DNA of 64,000 nt, from assembly GCA_002483265.1 (NCBI GenBank), contig DLHO01000025.1, positions 62,001-126,000 on the forward strand. Reading direction: 5' to 3'. The position numbers and the translations under genes were made by a program. This document shows positions 1-9,562 of this stretch, one piece after another (position 1 is the stretch's first letter; the number at the start of each line of letters is the position of its first letter). The notes beneath the pieces are model-generated. The model was not told the origin of the DNA, made no database searches, and saw only the letters and a program-made list of their open reading frames with translations. The DNA comes from Flavobacteriales bacterium UBA7666. Its GTDB lineage: Bacteria > Bacteroidota > Bacteroidia > Flavobacteriales_D > Crocinitomicaceae.

Positions 1-2864
1 CAGAAAATTATCCTGAGATGGCTGCTCCGGTTATGGAGCAAGTTCATCAGATTGCGGCTAAAAATGATGTTCCGGTTTTAGGAATCACCGGTACTGGCGG
101 ATCAGGAAAATCTTCTTTGGTTGATGAATTGGTACGCCGTTTTTTAATGGATTTCTCAGACAAGCAAATTGCAGTAGTTTCTGTAGATCCATCCAAAAGA
201 AAAACCGGTGGTGCATTGCTTGGTGACAGAATCCGTATGAATGCTATTAAGAACAATCGGGTATACATGCGTTCTTTGGCTACACGTCAATCCAATTTGG
301 CTTTATCCAAACACGTTGCCGAAGCAATTCAAATTTTAAAAGCAGCAAATTACGACCTGATCATTTTGGAAACTTCCGGAATTGGTCAGTCAGACACGGA
401 GATTTTAGATCACTCAGATGTTTCTTTGTATGTGATGACTCCTGAATACGGAGCTGCAACGCAGTTGGAGAAAATCGATATGTTGGATTTTGCTGATGTC
501 ATTGCATTAAATAAATTCGATAAAAGAGGTGCCCTAGATGCATTGAGAGATGTGCGTAAACAATTCCAGCGTAACCACAATCTATGGGAGAAACCTGTAG
601 ATGAAATGCCTGTTTTTGGTACAATCGCTTCCCAGTTCAATGATCCGGGAATGAATACCTTATATAAGGTGATCATGGATAAGGTGAAGGAAAAGACGAA
701 TGCTCCTTTGGATTCTAAATTTGAGATTACGAAGGAAATGTCTGAAAAGATCTTCGTGATTCCACCGGATAGAACACGCTATTTATCTGAGATCTCTGAA
801 AATAACAGAGGGTTTGATAAATGGGTCGATAAACAAGTAGATGCTGCAGATAGGTTATATGGTTTGCAAAGATCCATTGAAACAATCCAGGCAAGTTCCA
901 TGGATGATAAAGATCGTTTGGTGAAAGGTGTTCAGGAAGCATTTGAGAACGTAAAACGTGATTTAGACCCACATAATTGGCAGTTACTGGAAGAATGGGA
1001 AGCGAAAAAAGCTTCTTATGCTGCACCGGAATTTATTTTCAAGGTTCGTGATAAGGAATTGAGAATGGCAACCCATACGGAATCATTGTCGCACACACAG
1101 ATTCCAAAAGTTGCACTTCCGAAATTCAAATCCTGGGGTGATATCTTGCGTTGGTCATTGCAGGAAAATGTTCCCGGAGAATTTCCGTATACATCTGGTT
1201 TATTTCCATTCAAAAGAGAAGGGGAAGATCCAACACGTATGTTTGCAGGAGAAGGTGGTCCGGAAAGAACCAATCGTCGTTTCCATTACGTGAGTTTGGG
1301 AATGCCGGCAAAACGTTTATCAACAGCTTTTGATTCAGTAACATTATATGGAAACGATCCGGATGTAAGACCGGATATTTATGGTAAAGTAGGAAACTCA
1401 GGAGTTTCGATCTGTTGCCTGGATGATGCAAAGAAATTGTATTCAGGGTTCGATTTATCCCATCCTGCAACGTCGGTTTCTATGACAATCAACGGGCCAG
1501 CTCCAATGTTGCTTGGATTCTTCATGAATGCGGCGATTGATCAGAATTGTGAGAAATACATCAAAGCAAACGACTTGGAGAAAGAGGTTGAAGCAAAGAT
1601 TGCTGCGATTTATAAGTCAAAAGGAGTAAAGAGACCAAGTTACCAAGGACCACTTCCGGAAGGAAATGATGGTTTAGGTCTATTCTTATTGGGAGTGACG
1701 GGAGATCAAGTGCTTCCGGCTGATGTATATGCAGAGATCAAGGTAGAAACATTGAAACAAGTTCGCGGAACTGTTCAGGCAGATATTTTAAAAGAAGATC
1801 AGGCTCAGAATACCTGTATTTTCTCTACAGAATTCGCATTGCGTTTGATGGGAGATGTGCAGCAGTATTTTATTGAACAACAAGTGCGTAATTTCTACTC
1901 CGTTTCTATTTCAGGATATCATATTGCTGAAGCAGGAGCGAATCCGATTACACAGTTGGCATTTACTTTGGCTAACGGCTTTACATATGTAGAGTATTAT
2001 CTGAGCAGAGGAATGGACATCAATGCATTCGGACCAAACTTATCCTTCTTTTTCTCCAATGGAATTGATCCGGAATATGCCGTAATTGGTCGTGTTGCAA
2101 GAAGAATTTGGGCGAAAGCACTTTCAAAGAAATACGGAGCAAATCCACGTGCTCAAATGTTGAAATATCACATTCAGACTTCCGGACGCTCATTACATGC
2201 TCAGGAAATTGATTTCAACGATATTCGTACCACATTGCAAGCATTGTACGCGATTTACGATAATTGTAATTCACTGCATACAAATGCATATGATGAAGCC
2301 ATTACAACACCAACGGAAGAATCTGTTCGCAGAGCAATGGCGATTCAATTAATTATCAACCGTGAGTTAGGATTGGCAAAAAATGAGAATCCGTTGCAAG
2401 GTTCTTTCATTATTGAAGAATTGACTGATTTAGTTGAAGAAGCAGTATTGACCGAATTTGACCGGATTACGGAACGCGGTGGAGTATTGGGAGCAATGGA
2501 AACAATGTATCAACGTTCGAAAATTCAGGAAGAATCTTTGTATTATGAAACATTGAAACACAATGGTGATTTTCCTATTATTGGAGTAAATACCTTCCTG
2601 AGTTCCAAAGGTTCTCCTACGGTGGAGCCGAAAGAGGTTATTCGTGCTTCTGAGGAAGAAAAACAATACCAGATTACCATGCTGGAGATTCTTCAAACAA
2701 GCCACAAAGACAAATTGGATGAAATGCTGAGCGAACTTCAGCGTACGGCAATTCAGAATAAAAATATCTTCGAACAACTGATGGAAGTCTGTAAGTACGC
2801 GTCTTTAGGACAAATTACGAAATCATTGTTTGAAGTTGGAGGACAATACAGACGAAATATGTAA
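1..2864 (+). CDS. icmF: Fused isobutyryl-CoA mutase IcmF (5' end outside window)
   Basis: This is the G-protein plus mutase portion of IcmF, which interconverts acyl-CoA isomers such as isobutyryl-CoA and n-butyryl-CoA using adenosylcobalamin. The reading frame is open from base 3 and already codes before the first ATG at 18, so the N-terminal B12-binding domain lies upstream of the window. Counting from that ATG, the MeaB-like P-loop GTGGSGKSS is at residues 25-33 and the base-recognition motif NKFD is near residue 165. The large substrate-binding mutase barrel follows to the C-terminus. The single-chain order (B12 domain, GTPase, mutase) separates IcmF from two-subunit methylmalonyl-CoA mutase. 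The exact acyl substrate cannot be read from this sequence. A strong terminator follows the stop codon. Confidence 0.9.
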   Translation, partial: ENYPEMAAPVMEQVHQIAAKNDVPVLGITGTGGSGKSSLVDELVRRFLMDFSDKQIAVVSVDPSKRKTGGALLGDRIRMNAIKNNRVYMRSLATRQSNLALSKHVAEAIQILKAANYDLIILETSGIGQSDTEILDHSDVSLYVMTPEYGAATQLEKIDMLDFADVIALNKFDKRGALDALRDVRKQFQRNHNLWEKPVDEMPVFGTIASQFNDPGMNTLYKVIMDKVKEKTNAPLDSKFEITKEMSEKIFVIPPDRTRYLSEISENNRGFDKWVDKQVDAADRLYGLQRSIETIQASSMDDKDRLVKGVQEAFENVKRDLDPHNWQLLEEWEAKKASYAAPEFIFKVRDKELRMATHTESLSHTQIPKVALPKFKSWGDILRWSLQENVPGEFPYTSGLFPFKREGEDPTRMFAGEGGPERTNRRFHYVSLGMPAKRLSTAFDSVTLYGNDPDVRPDIYGKVGNSGVSICCLDDAKKLYSGFDLSHPATSVSMTINGPAPMLLGFFMNAAIDQNCEKYIKANDLEKEVEAKIAAIYKSKGVKRPSYQGPLPEGNDGLGLFLLGVTGDQVLPADVYAEIKVETLKQVRGTVQADILKEDQAQNTCIFSTEFALRLMGDVQQYFIEQQVRNFYSVSISGYHIAEAGANPITQLAFTLANGFTYVEYYLSRGMDINAFGPNLSFFFSNGIDPEYAVIGRVARRIWAKALSKKYGANPRAQMLKYHIQTSGRSLHAQEIDFNDIRTTLQALYAIYDNCNSLHTNAYDEAITTPTEESVRRAMAIQLIINRELGLAKNENPLQGSFIIEELTDLVEEAVLTEFDRITERGGVLGAMETMYQRSKIQEESLYYETLKHNGDFPIIGVNTFLSSKGSPTVEPKEVIRASEEEKQYQITMLEILQTSHKDKLDEMLSELQRTAIQNKNIFEQLMEVCKYASLGQITKSLFEVGGQYRRNM

Positions 2865-2885
2865 TCATTTTATATTGAATGAATT

Positions 2886-2924
2886 ATCCCTTCTTTTGCT
2901 TTGGCGGAGAAGGGATTTTTGTTT
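2886..2924 (+). terminator. Intrinsic terminator after icmF
   Basis: A perfect 9-bp stem (ATCCCTTCT at 2886-2894 pairing with 2908-2916) has a 13-base loop and is followed by a run of T broken by one G. It lies 21 bases after the icmF stop. The remaining bases up to 3143 hold only AT-rich sequence and a possible promoter for the next gene. Confidence 0.8.
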
Positions 2925-3122
2925 TAAAAAGATCTTGAATTTTTATTTTCAGTTTTTTATTTAACATGAATAAATTTTTATGTTTCTGTGAAAGATTAAA
3001 ATTTGTCATGATCGGATGAATATCTATAGTAATCTAGTGAATAAGTAGATTTTACTAAATAGTTAGTTAGTTTAGAATTTAACTGGCTCATTTTGAGGTG
3101 TTTTTTGAGCAATCGTTTCACA

Positions 3123-3130
3123 TACATTTG
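3123..3130 (+). promoter_or_regulatory. Possible -7 promoter element of cassette A
   Basis: TACATTTG matches the Bacteroidota -7 consensus TAnnTTTG. The nearest upstream TTG (3105-3107) is only 15 bases away, shorter than the usual spacing of about 20, so the call is tentative. If real, the leader is very short, which favours the ATG at 3149. Confidence 0.35.
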
Positions 3131-3142
3131 TTCAAACACTAG

Positions 3143-3580
3143 TTGAAAATGAACTACTTACTTACTACTACTCTTGCGTGTCTTTTAGGCGTATTATGGA
3201 ATTTTGCATCCGGACAGGGGCAAACGAACCCATCACAATTAGCAAATGTCAATGCTTATCTTCCTGAAATTACTGCGGTTTATGGGGATGCATGGGTTAC
3301 TGAAAATCCGGAAGCAGTAGCTGCATTCGGAAATTGTTTCACCAACCGCATGAGGTATTTGGAAGAACTTTTGACTGAAAATGATAAGTATCCCTTGCTG
3401 TCATCTTTTCCCGTAATGAACAAATTTAATCCGGCTATTTCGGCAATTGAATATAGTCAGTTCAATCCTTCAACGTTCATTCCAATCACCTACAATCTCC
3501 CTTTTTTTAGTGATAAAACACAAGTTATTAGAGTTGATGGAACAAACTATGTGATCGTTATTGACCCCGTAAAGTATTGA
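3143..3580 (+). CDS. Small exported protein, cassette A
   Basis: This 145-residue protein is of unknown function and I do not recognise a family. It begins with a signal peptide ending near ASGQ, and the mature part is about 120 residues with no sorting domain and no lipobox. It is the most diverged of three paralogues (also at 6321 and 9563). Shared features are VYG then NP near the start of the mature part, a central SSFP-x-M-x-K-x-NP motif, and a C-terminal FFSDK-x-QV-x-R-x-D-x-TNY block. A second ATG at 3149 is an equally possible start. The stop codon is two bases before the ATG of the T9SS protein that follows, so the two are very likely co-translated. A role as partner, ligand or export helper of that protein is inference only. 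Confidence 0.8.
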   Translation: MKMNYLLTTTLACLLGVLWNFASGQGQTNPSQLANVNAYLPEITAVYGDAWVTENPEAVAAFGNCFTNRMRYLEELLTENDKYPLLSSFPVMNKFNPAISAIEYSQFNPSTFIPITYNLPFFSDKTQVIRVDGTNYVIVIDPVKY

Positions 3581-3582
3581 TT

Positions 3583-6018
3583 ATGAAAAAAAGCATCCTA
3601 CTACTTTTTAGTTCTTTATCGATTGTTTCATGCTCCTTTGCTCAAACGATTAATATGCCTGCAAGTGGCTCTACAACTGCTTGTTCCGGAACATTTAATG
3701 ATCCAGGGGGAGTCGGTAATTACAGTGATAATATGAATAGTACTTATACGATATGTCCAGCAACAGCAGGAATGTCTCTACAGGTTGTATTTACTTCTTT
3801 TTCTACGGAAGCCAGCTGGGATTACCTGTATATCTATGATGGAAATTCGACAGGTGCTCCTCTCATTGGTACTTATTCGGGAGGAACTTCTCCGGGAACG
3901 GTCGTTGGATCGAGTGCAGGCGGTTGTTTGACATTTCGTTTTACTTCAGATGGGTCAGTAAATAATCCAGGATGGACGGCAAATATCAGCTGTGTTGCTC
4001 CACCTCCGCCAAGTATTACAATGACCAACGGGTCAACCTCGACTTGTTCGGCGACCTTTCTAGATCCGGGCGGTTCCGGGAATTATCCTAGTGGTGCAAA
4101 TTACACGTATACCATTTGCCCTTCTACAGCAGGAGCCAAAGTAACTGCACAATTTATATCTTTCCAAACCGAGGCCTCGTGGGACTTTTTATATATTTAT
4201 GATGGAAATTCTACCGGTGCTCCGTTAATTGGTACTTATTCAGGTGCAACAAGTCCGGGAACGATTGTGGCTTCAGCGGCAAATGCAACTGGATGTCTGA
4301 CATTCCGTTTTACCTCTGATGGTTCTGTGACTTATGCCGGTTGGTCAGCATTAATATCCTGTGCTATAACATGCCAAACTATTACATCTAACTGGGTGAG
4401 TTCGAATGAGGCTCCGGAACCTGATGGGATTATTCGTGTTTGTCAGGGGCAAAGTATCAATCTGGTCGGAAGCGGAACGTTTAGTTCTTCCGGAGCGGGA
4501 GCAACCTATGCATGGAACATGGGAAATGGTGTGATGGTTAGTGGTGCGAATATCAATTATACTTATCCGGCGGTCGGCAGTTATCTGGCAAACTTAGTTA
4601 TTACTGATCCGAACGGATGTACCAATTCCAATTCCATTAACCGCAATATCGAGGTTTCGACCACACCAACGATTACGACTTCTGCAACACCGGCAACTTT
4701 GTGCACAAATCAAACATCTGCATTGGGCGCTACGGTTACTATGACTCCCTATAATGTCAATTGTACTCCACCTGTTTCAGGTACGACTTTTTTACCTGAC
4801 GGATCCGGAGTTTCCTATAGTACATCAATAACAACGAACTGTTATAGTCCAAGCGCAACGGTAACAGCTGCAACAGATATTACCAATGTGTGTTTGAACA
4901 TTGAACATTCATTCCTGGGGGATTTGGATATTCGGTTGATATGCCCGAACGGACAGTCGATTAGTTTGAAGGATTATCCGGGTGGTGGAGGAACTTACCT
5001 TGGGGGTGCTTTGGATGATGGGGGAACTGGTCCTGGAGTTGGAGCAAATTATTGCTTTACACCTTCTGCAAGTGTGTTGCTTGTTAACGGGCCAACGGTG
5101 CTTACTGGAAATCCTGCATGGAACTCCATTACTCCCGGAAGTTACATGCCTGTTGGTTCCTTTGCAGGTTTAATTGGTTGCCCAATGAACGGAAACTGGA
5201 CCATTCAGGTTACGGATCACCTTGCAATTGACAATGGATATATTTTTAACTGGGACATTAATTTTAGTGCGGCATTACTTTCGGCAGCATCCTATACACC
5301 AACCATTGTTTCACAAGGCTGGTCAGCAAGCCCGATTCTTTCTATCACAGGTGCAACAACAGCCAATGTTACCCCAACAAATCAGGGAACTCCTTGTTTT
5401 GTTTATAGTGTTACAGACAATTTCGGATGTACTTACAATAGTACTCCGCAATGTATTACTGTTAATTGTGGTGCTTCCCTGCCAATCGGTTTGGTTAGTT
5501 TTGATGCAACTGCAGTGAACAACAATTCGGTTAGGTTGAACTGGGAAACGAGTTCTGAGCAAAACAATGATTACTTCACAGTTGAAAGATCATTGAGCGG
5601 AGCTGATGGATGGGAAGCGATCGGAATCATTACCGGAGCTGGAAATTCTCAGACGCCAAAGTTTTATTCGATAATGGATAATATGCCATTAAGCGGAGTC
5701 TCTTACTACCGATTGAAACAAACGGATTACGATGGGCAGGAACGTATTCATGAAATGGAATCGGTTTACATCGATATTGCCGGAGTAAGTGATTTGGTTA
5801 TTTTCCCAAATCCGGCTACAGATTTGGTCACCGTGAAGGGAGATTTGGTTTCATTAAGTACCTTCAAATTACTCAATGCATTGGGGCAGGATATCCGTTT
5901 GAATGTGACATCCTATAAACAGGGTGATGGGACATTGGTTTTGGATATTTCTTCATTACGATCCGGAGTTTATTTGATCAGAAATGGATCAAAAGTATAT
6001 TCATTGATAAAGCAATAA
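3583..6018 (+). CDS. T9SS-sorted modular surface protein, cassette A
   Basis: This 811-residue secreted protein has a signal peptide (about 1-21). Two CUB-like domains follow (about 23-262), each with a CPSTAG-type strand, an IYDGNS loop and a CLTFRFTSDGS strand. A PKD-like domain (about 264-356), a proprotein-convertase P-like domain (about 389-562), a fibronectin-like segment starting at SLPIGLVSF (about 632) and a type A T9SS sorting domain (FPNPATD, about 740-811) complete it. The ATG at 3583 is preferred over a TTG at 3577 because it begins a normal MKK signal peptide and leaves a 2-base gap after the partner gene, as in the other two cassettes. It is probably anchored on the cell surface. 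No catalytic motif was seen, so an adhesive or binding role is inferred. Confidence 0.85.
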   Translation: MKKSILLLFSSLSIVSCSFAQTINMPASGSTTACSGTFNDPGGVGNYSDNMNSTYTICPATAGMSLQVVFTSFSTEASWDYLYIYDGNSTGAPLIGTYSGGTSPGTVVGSSAGGCLTFRFTSDGSVNNPGWTANISCVAPPPPSITMTNGSTSTCSATFLDPGGSGNYPSGANYTYTICPSTAGAKVTAQFISFQTEASWDFLYIYDGNSTGAPLIGTYSGATSPGTIVASAANATGCLTFRFTSDGSVTYAGWSALISCAITCQTITSNWVSSNEAPEPDGIIRVCQGQSINLVGSGTFSSSGAGATYAWNMGNGVMVSGANINYTYPAVGSYLANLVITDPNGCTNSNSINRNIEVSTTPTITTSATPATLCTNQTSALGATVTMTPYNVNCTPPVSGTTFLPDGSGVSYSTSITTNCYSPSATVTAATDITNVCLNIEHSFLGDLDIRLICPNGQSISLKDYPGGGGTYLGGALDDGGTGPGVGANYCFTPSASVLLVNGPTVLTGNPAWNSITPGSYMPVGSFAGLIGCPMNGNWTIQVTDHLAIDNGYIFNWDINFSAALLSAASYTPTIVSQGWSASPILSITGATTANVTPTNQGTPCFVYSVTDNFGCTYNSTPQCITVNCGASLPIGLVSFDATAVNNNSVRLNWETSSEQNNDYFTVERSLSGADGWEAIGIITGAGNSQTPKFYSIMDNMPLSGVSYYRLKQTDYDGQERIHEMESVYIDIAGVSDLVIFPNPATDLVTVKGDLVSLSTFKLLNALGQDIRLNVTSYKQGDGTLVLDISSLRSGVYLIRNGSKVYSLIKQ

Positions 6019-6035
6019 TTGATAATTTCATGATT

Positions 6036-6066
6036 TAAAAGGCTGGTTTTCATAACCGGCTTTTTT
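6036..6066 (+). terminator. Intrinsic terminator after cassette A
   Basis: A stem of about 12 bp (GGCTGGTT pairing with AACCGGC and flanking A/T pairs, including G-T pairs) has a 5-base loop and ends in a run of T. It separates cassette A from cassette B. The rest of the 302-base gap to 6321 is AT-rich and holds a conserved upstream block at 6249-6298. Confidence 0.8.
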
Positions 6067-6248
6067 GTTTGTCATAGATTCAACAAGGGCTTTTTTGCCA
6101 TTCAACTAAAATTATTTTGATTTTTTCACTTGTTAATTTAAAAAAAATAAATGTTGTATTTTTTTAAAAAAGGTTTTCAAATGAGTATTTAATCCAATTC
6201 GTCGAGCATTTTTAGATGTTAAAAAACCGACAATTTTGTTAGTCAATT

Positions 6249-6298
6249 TTTAACATTTTAGTCGCATTTTGGATGGGTTTTATTGCTTTATATTTAAC
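6249..6298 (+). promoter_or_regulatory. Conserved two-part upstream block, cassette B
   Basis: TTTAACATTTTAGT (6249-6262), then 24 bases, then TTTATATTTAAC (6287-6298), ends 22 bases before the cassette B ATG. The same two boxes with the same 24-base spacing precede cassette C (9492-9541). TATATTTA inside the second box is close to the Bacteroidota -7 element. The first box may bind an activator; that is inference. Confidence 0.55.
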
Positions 6299-6320
6299 CC
6301 AACAACAACTTACTCTTGCG

Positions 6321-6746
6321 ATGAAAAAACTATTGAAAATAGGAGTGTTTTCTATTTTACTCTTACACGGTTTTCAGGGATATTCCCAAACCACCTCATT
6401 ACAACTTTCTGATGCTGAAATTTTAAACAGGGTGACATCTGTTTACGGAAACGATTTTTTGACTCAGAACCCATCATTGATTATTTCGTTGGGAGAACTC
6501 CTGAATGACCGAATTACATTTGTGCAAACTTCTCCGGGTGTGGATGAAAAATTTCCTGCCTTATCTTCATTCCCTTTAATGAATAAATTAAATCCAACTC
6601 TTCAGGGAGCAGATTTGGAGAATTTTGATTTGGAGACTTTTAACCCGTTGGCTTACAAGTTTGAATTTTTCTATGATAAAGTGCAGGTGATGCGTATTGA
6701 TAATACCAATTACATCATGATCGTTGATCCAATTACACAAAACTGA
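6321..6746 (+). CDS. Small exported protein, cassette B
   Basis: This 141-residue paralogue of the proteins at 3143 and 9563 has no recognised family. A signal peptide (MKKLLKIG to about YSQ) precedes a mature domain carrying VYGNDF, NPSL, SSFPLMNKLNP, FNPLAY and the C-terminal DKVQVMRIDNTNY block. An in-frame ATG at 6273 would add 16 residues ahead of the signal peptide and would overlap the likely promoter, so the ATG at 6321 was chosen. The stop codon is two bases before the next gene, as in the other cassettes. There is no sorting domain, transmembrane segment or cysteine pattern to explain retention, so the protein may be periplasmic or released. A function linked to the adjacent adhesin is inferred from the conserved pairing. 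Confidence 0.82.
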   Translation: MKKLLKIGVFSILLLHGFQGYSQTTSLQLSDAEILNRVTSVYGNDFLTQNPSLIISLGELLNDRITFVQTSPGVDEKFPALSSFPLMNKLNPTLQGADLENFDLETFNPLAYKFEFFYDKVQVMRIDNTNYIMIVDPITQN

Positions 6747-6748
6747 TC

Positions 6749-9277
6749 ATGAGAAATAACAAAATACTTCGAAAAATATCCTTTATTGGATTGCTGACTT
6801 TGACTAGTTCCTTTTCATGGTCACAAACAGATGAATGTGCTACCGCACCTGCTTTAACCGTTGGAGCGTCTTGTGTCAATACGGTTTGGACGGTACAAAG
6901 CGCATTTACGAATTCTGCAATTGCATACCCGGCCTGTGCAGCTGGAAATTTCCGTGATGGTTGGTTTTCCTTTGTTGCTACTTCGACTACTTCAACTGTA
7001 AATTGTACGAATTCAGATAGAGCAATGGCTTTGGCTGTGTATTCAAGTTGTTCCGCAGCGAGTTTGTTAGGATGTGCGGATGCAGTTGCCGGAACAGGAA
7101 CGGAAACACTTGCAATCACTACAACTATCGGTGCGACCTATTATGTAAGGATTATCCGGACGAATAATAACAACAATAATGATATGAATGGAACGATTTG
7201 TATCACCTCTACCGTTGCTGCTCCCTCAATTACTATGACCAATGGAAGTACAAGTACGTGTGGATCAGTTTTTTTAGATCCGGGTGGTGCCGGTAATTAT
7301 TCAAACGGTTCGAGTTTCACCTATACCATTTGTCCTTCTACTGCTGGAGCGCGATTACAGGCAATATTTGCCTCCTTTGCAACTGAAAGTGGTTTTGATT
7401 TTCTCTATATCTATGATGGTAACTCCATCGGTGCCCCACTCTTGGGTACTTATAGTGGATCAACCAGTCCGGGTACGATTCAGGCTTCTACTGGAAATGC
7501 CTCAGGTTGTTTAACATTTCGTTTTACTTCTGATGGTTCAACAGTTGCAGCTGGATGGTCTGCGAATATTTCGTGTATTTTATCCTGTCAATCGATCACA
7601 TCCAATTGGGTGAGTTCAAACGAGGCTCCCGAACCGGATGGAATTATTCGGATCTGTCAGGGACAAAGCATTAATCTGGTAGGTAGTGGAACTTTCGGTA
7701 GTTCAGGTACGGGTGCTACTTATGCCTGGACTATGGGAGATGGCGTAACAGTGAGCGGCGCAAATATAAATTACACTTACCCTGCAGTAGGAAGTTATCT
7801 GGCAAATTTGGTTATCACTGATCCAACAGGATGTACCAATACCAATTCTATTAACAGGAATATAGAAGTTTCAACTACTCCCACCATTACGACTTCTGCA
7901 ACACCTTCTACTTTGTGTACAAACCAAACATCCGCATTGGCCGCAACTGTTACCATGACTCCTTATAACGTGAACTGTACACCTCCGGTTTCGGGAACAA
8001 CATTCCTTCCGGATGGATCAGGCGTTTCTTATTCAACTTCCATTACGACCAATTGCTATAGTCCGACTGCTGTAGTGACGGCAGCAACTGACATTACCAA
8101 CATCTGTTTGAATATGGAACACTCTTACTCTGGTGATTTGTCCATGACAATTACCTGTCCGAATGGACAATCTACAGGTTTGATTACCTATTCTTCTGGA
8201 ACTGGGTCGGCTAATTTAGGTCTACCGTGGGCTACTGGTACGATAGACGGAAATTCGGGGAATACAACTCCGGGTACGGGTGCCAATTATTGTTTCTCAA
8301 TGACAGGAGGAACGGCATGGGCAACTTCGTCTGTAACAGGAGGTACTTTTACTAATGGAAATGGTCCCGGAACCTATACGGATAGTTATATTCCTGCGGG
8401 AACCTATACGCCAATGCAAAGTTTTGCAAATTTGATCGGGTGTCCGTTAAATGGAAACTGGACAATTACAGTAACTGATAACCTTGCTTCCGATAACGGT
8501 TACATCTTTAGCTGGGATATGACCTTCAATTCAGCATTGTTTTCAGCTGCTTCGTTTACGCCAACAATTGTTTCTCAAGGCTGGGTTGCGGCACCGACAC
8601 TTTCAAATACGGGAGCTACAACGGCAAATGTGACACCAACTAATCAAGGAACTCCTTGTTTTACATATAGTGTGACAGATAATTTTGGATGTACCTATAC
8701 ACAACCACAATGTATTACAGTGAACTGTGGAACTTCCCTGCCAATCGGTTTGGTTAGTTTTGATGCAACTGCAGTGAACAACAATTCGGTTAGATTGAAC
8801 TGGGAAACGAGCTCTGAGCAAAACAATGATTACTTCACGGTTGAAAGATCATTGAGCGGAGCTGATGGCTGGGAAGCGATCGGAATCATTAGCGGAGCAG
8901 GAAATTCTGAAGTACCAAAGGATTATTCGATGATGGATAATATACCTTTAAGTGGAGTCTCTTACTACCGATTGAAACAAACGGATTATAATGGTCAGGA
9001 ACGCGTCCATGAAATGGAATCTGTTTACATCGATATTGCCGGAGTAAGTGATTTGGTTATTTTCCCAAATCCGGCTACAGATCTGGTAACTATAAAAGGA
9101 GATCTGGTTTCATTGAGCACATTTAAATTATTGAATGCAATGGGTCAGGATGTTCGGATGTATGTTTCTTCTTATAAGCAGGGGGACGGAACCTTGGTGT
9201 TAGATGTTTCATCGTTAAGATCTGGGGTTTACATGGTTAAAAACGGCTCAAAAGTATATTCATTGATAAAGCAATAA
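6749..9277 (+). CDS. T9SS-sorted modular surface protein, cassette B
   Basis: This 842-residue secreted protein has a signal peptide (about 1-26). A cysteine-containing N-terminal module (about 27-155), which begins DECATAPAL and ends in a YYVRI strand, replaces the first CUB domain of the cassette A protein. One CUB-like domain (about 158-278), a PKD-like domain (from about 280), a P-like domain (about 405-595), a fibronectin-like segment and a type A T9SS sorting domain (from about 769) follow. The PKD, P-like and C-terminal parts align closely with cassettes A and C. The segment from SLPIGLVSF onward is almost identical in DNA to cassette A, which suggests recent gene conversion. No enzyme motif was seen; surface binding or adhesion is the likely role. 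Confidence 0.85.
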   Translation: MRNNKILRKISFIGLLTLTSSFSWSQTDECATAPALTVGASCVNTVWTVQSAFTNSAIAYPACAAGNFRDGWFSFVATSTTSTVNCTNSDRAMALAVYSSCSAASLLGCADAVAGTGTETLAITTTIGATYYVRIIRTNNNNNNDMNGTICITSTVAAPSITMTNGSTSTCGSVFLDPGGAGNYSNGSSFTYTICPSTAGARLQAIFASFATESGFDFLYIYDGNSIGAPLLGTYSGSTSPGTIQASTGNASGCLTFRFTSDGSTVAAGWSANISCILSCQSITSNWVSSNEAPEPDGIIRICQGQSINLVGSGTFGSSGTGATYAWTMGDGVTVSGANINYTYPAVGSYLANLVITDPTGCTNTNSINRNIEVSTTPTITTSATPSTLCTNQTSALAATVTMTPYNVNCTPPVSGTTFLPDGSGVSYSTSITTNCYSPTAVVTAATDITNICLNMEHSYSGDLSMTITCPNGQSTGLITYSSGTGSANLGLPWATGTIDGNSGNTTPGTGANYCFSMTGGTAWATSSVTGGTFTNGNGPGTYTDSYIPAGTYTPMQSFANLIGCPLNGNWTITVTDNLASDNGYIFSWDMTFNSALFSAASFTPTIVSQGWVAAPTLSNTGATTANVTPTNQGTPCFTYSVTDNFGCTYTQPQCITVNCGTSLPIGLVSFDATAVNNNSVRLNWETSSEQNNDYFTVERSLSGADGWEAIGIISGAGNSEVPKDYSMMDNIPLSGVSYYRLKQTDYNGQERVHEMESVYIDIAGVSDLVIFPNPATDLVTIKGDLVSLSTFKLLNAMGQDVRMYVSSYKQGDGTLVLDVSSLRSGVYMVKNGSKVYSLIKQ

Positions 9278-9291
9278 AAACAACTTGATTG

Positions 9292-9328
9292 AAAAGGTAA
9301 AATTTGTAATTGCAGATTTGCCTTTTTT
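9292..9328 (+). terminator. Weak intrinsic terminator after cassette B
   Basis: AAAAGGTAAA (9292-9301) can pair with TTTGCCTTTT (9317-9326), with one T-G pair, followed by further T. The stem is AT-rich, so it may terminate only partly. The rest of the 285-base gap is AT-rich sequence plus the conserved upstream block of cassette C. Confidence 0.5.
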
Positions 9329-9491
9329 GATCAAAATTGATTGGTTAGAAAATTATTTTCAATTTATTTCAACTGTTAATTTTAGTAACAAAGTTGTTGG
9401 ATTTTTTTATAATCAGCTTTTTATTGATTGTTTTATAACGACGGTCGATTATTTCAATATGTTCAAAATCGGATCAAATTCGGTTCTTAAT

Positions 9492-9541
9492 TTTAACATT
9501 TTAGTTATAGTTCTTTACAGTTTATTTCATTTATATTTAAC
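9492..9541 (+). promoter_or_regulatory. Conserved two-part upstream block, cassette C
   Basis: TTTAACATTTTAGT (9492-9505) and TTTATATTTAAC (9530-9541) are separated by 24 bases and end 21 bases before the ATG at 9563. The boxes and their spacing match the block before cassette B, while the sequence between them does not. This argues for a retained regulatory site rather than simple recent duplication. Confidence 0.55.
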
Positions 9542-9562
9542 TCGTTATAGAACTATTTACAT

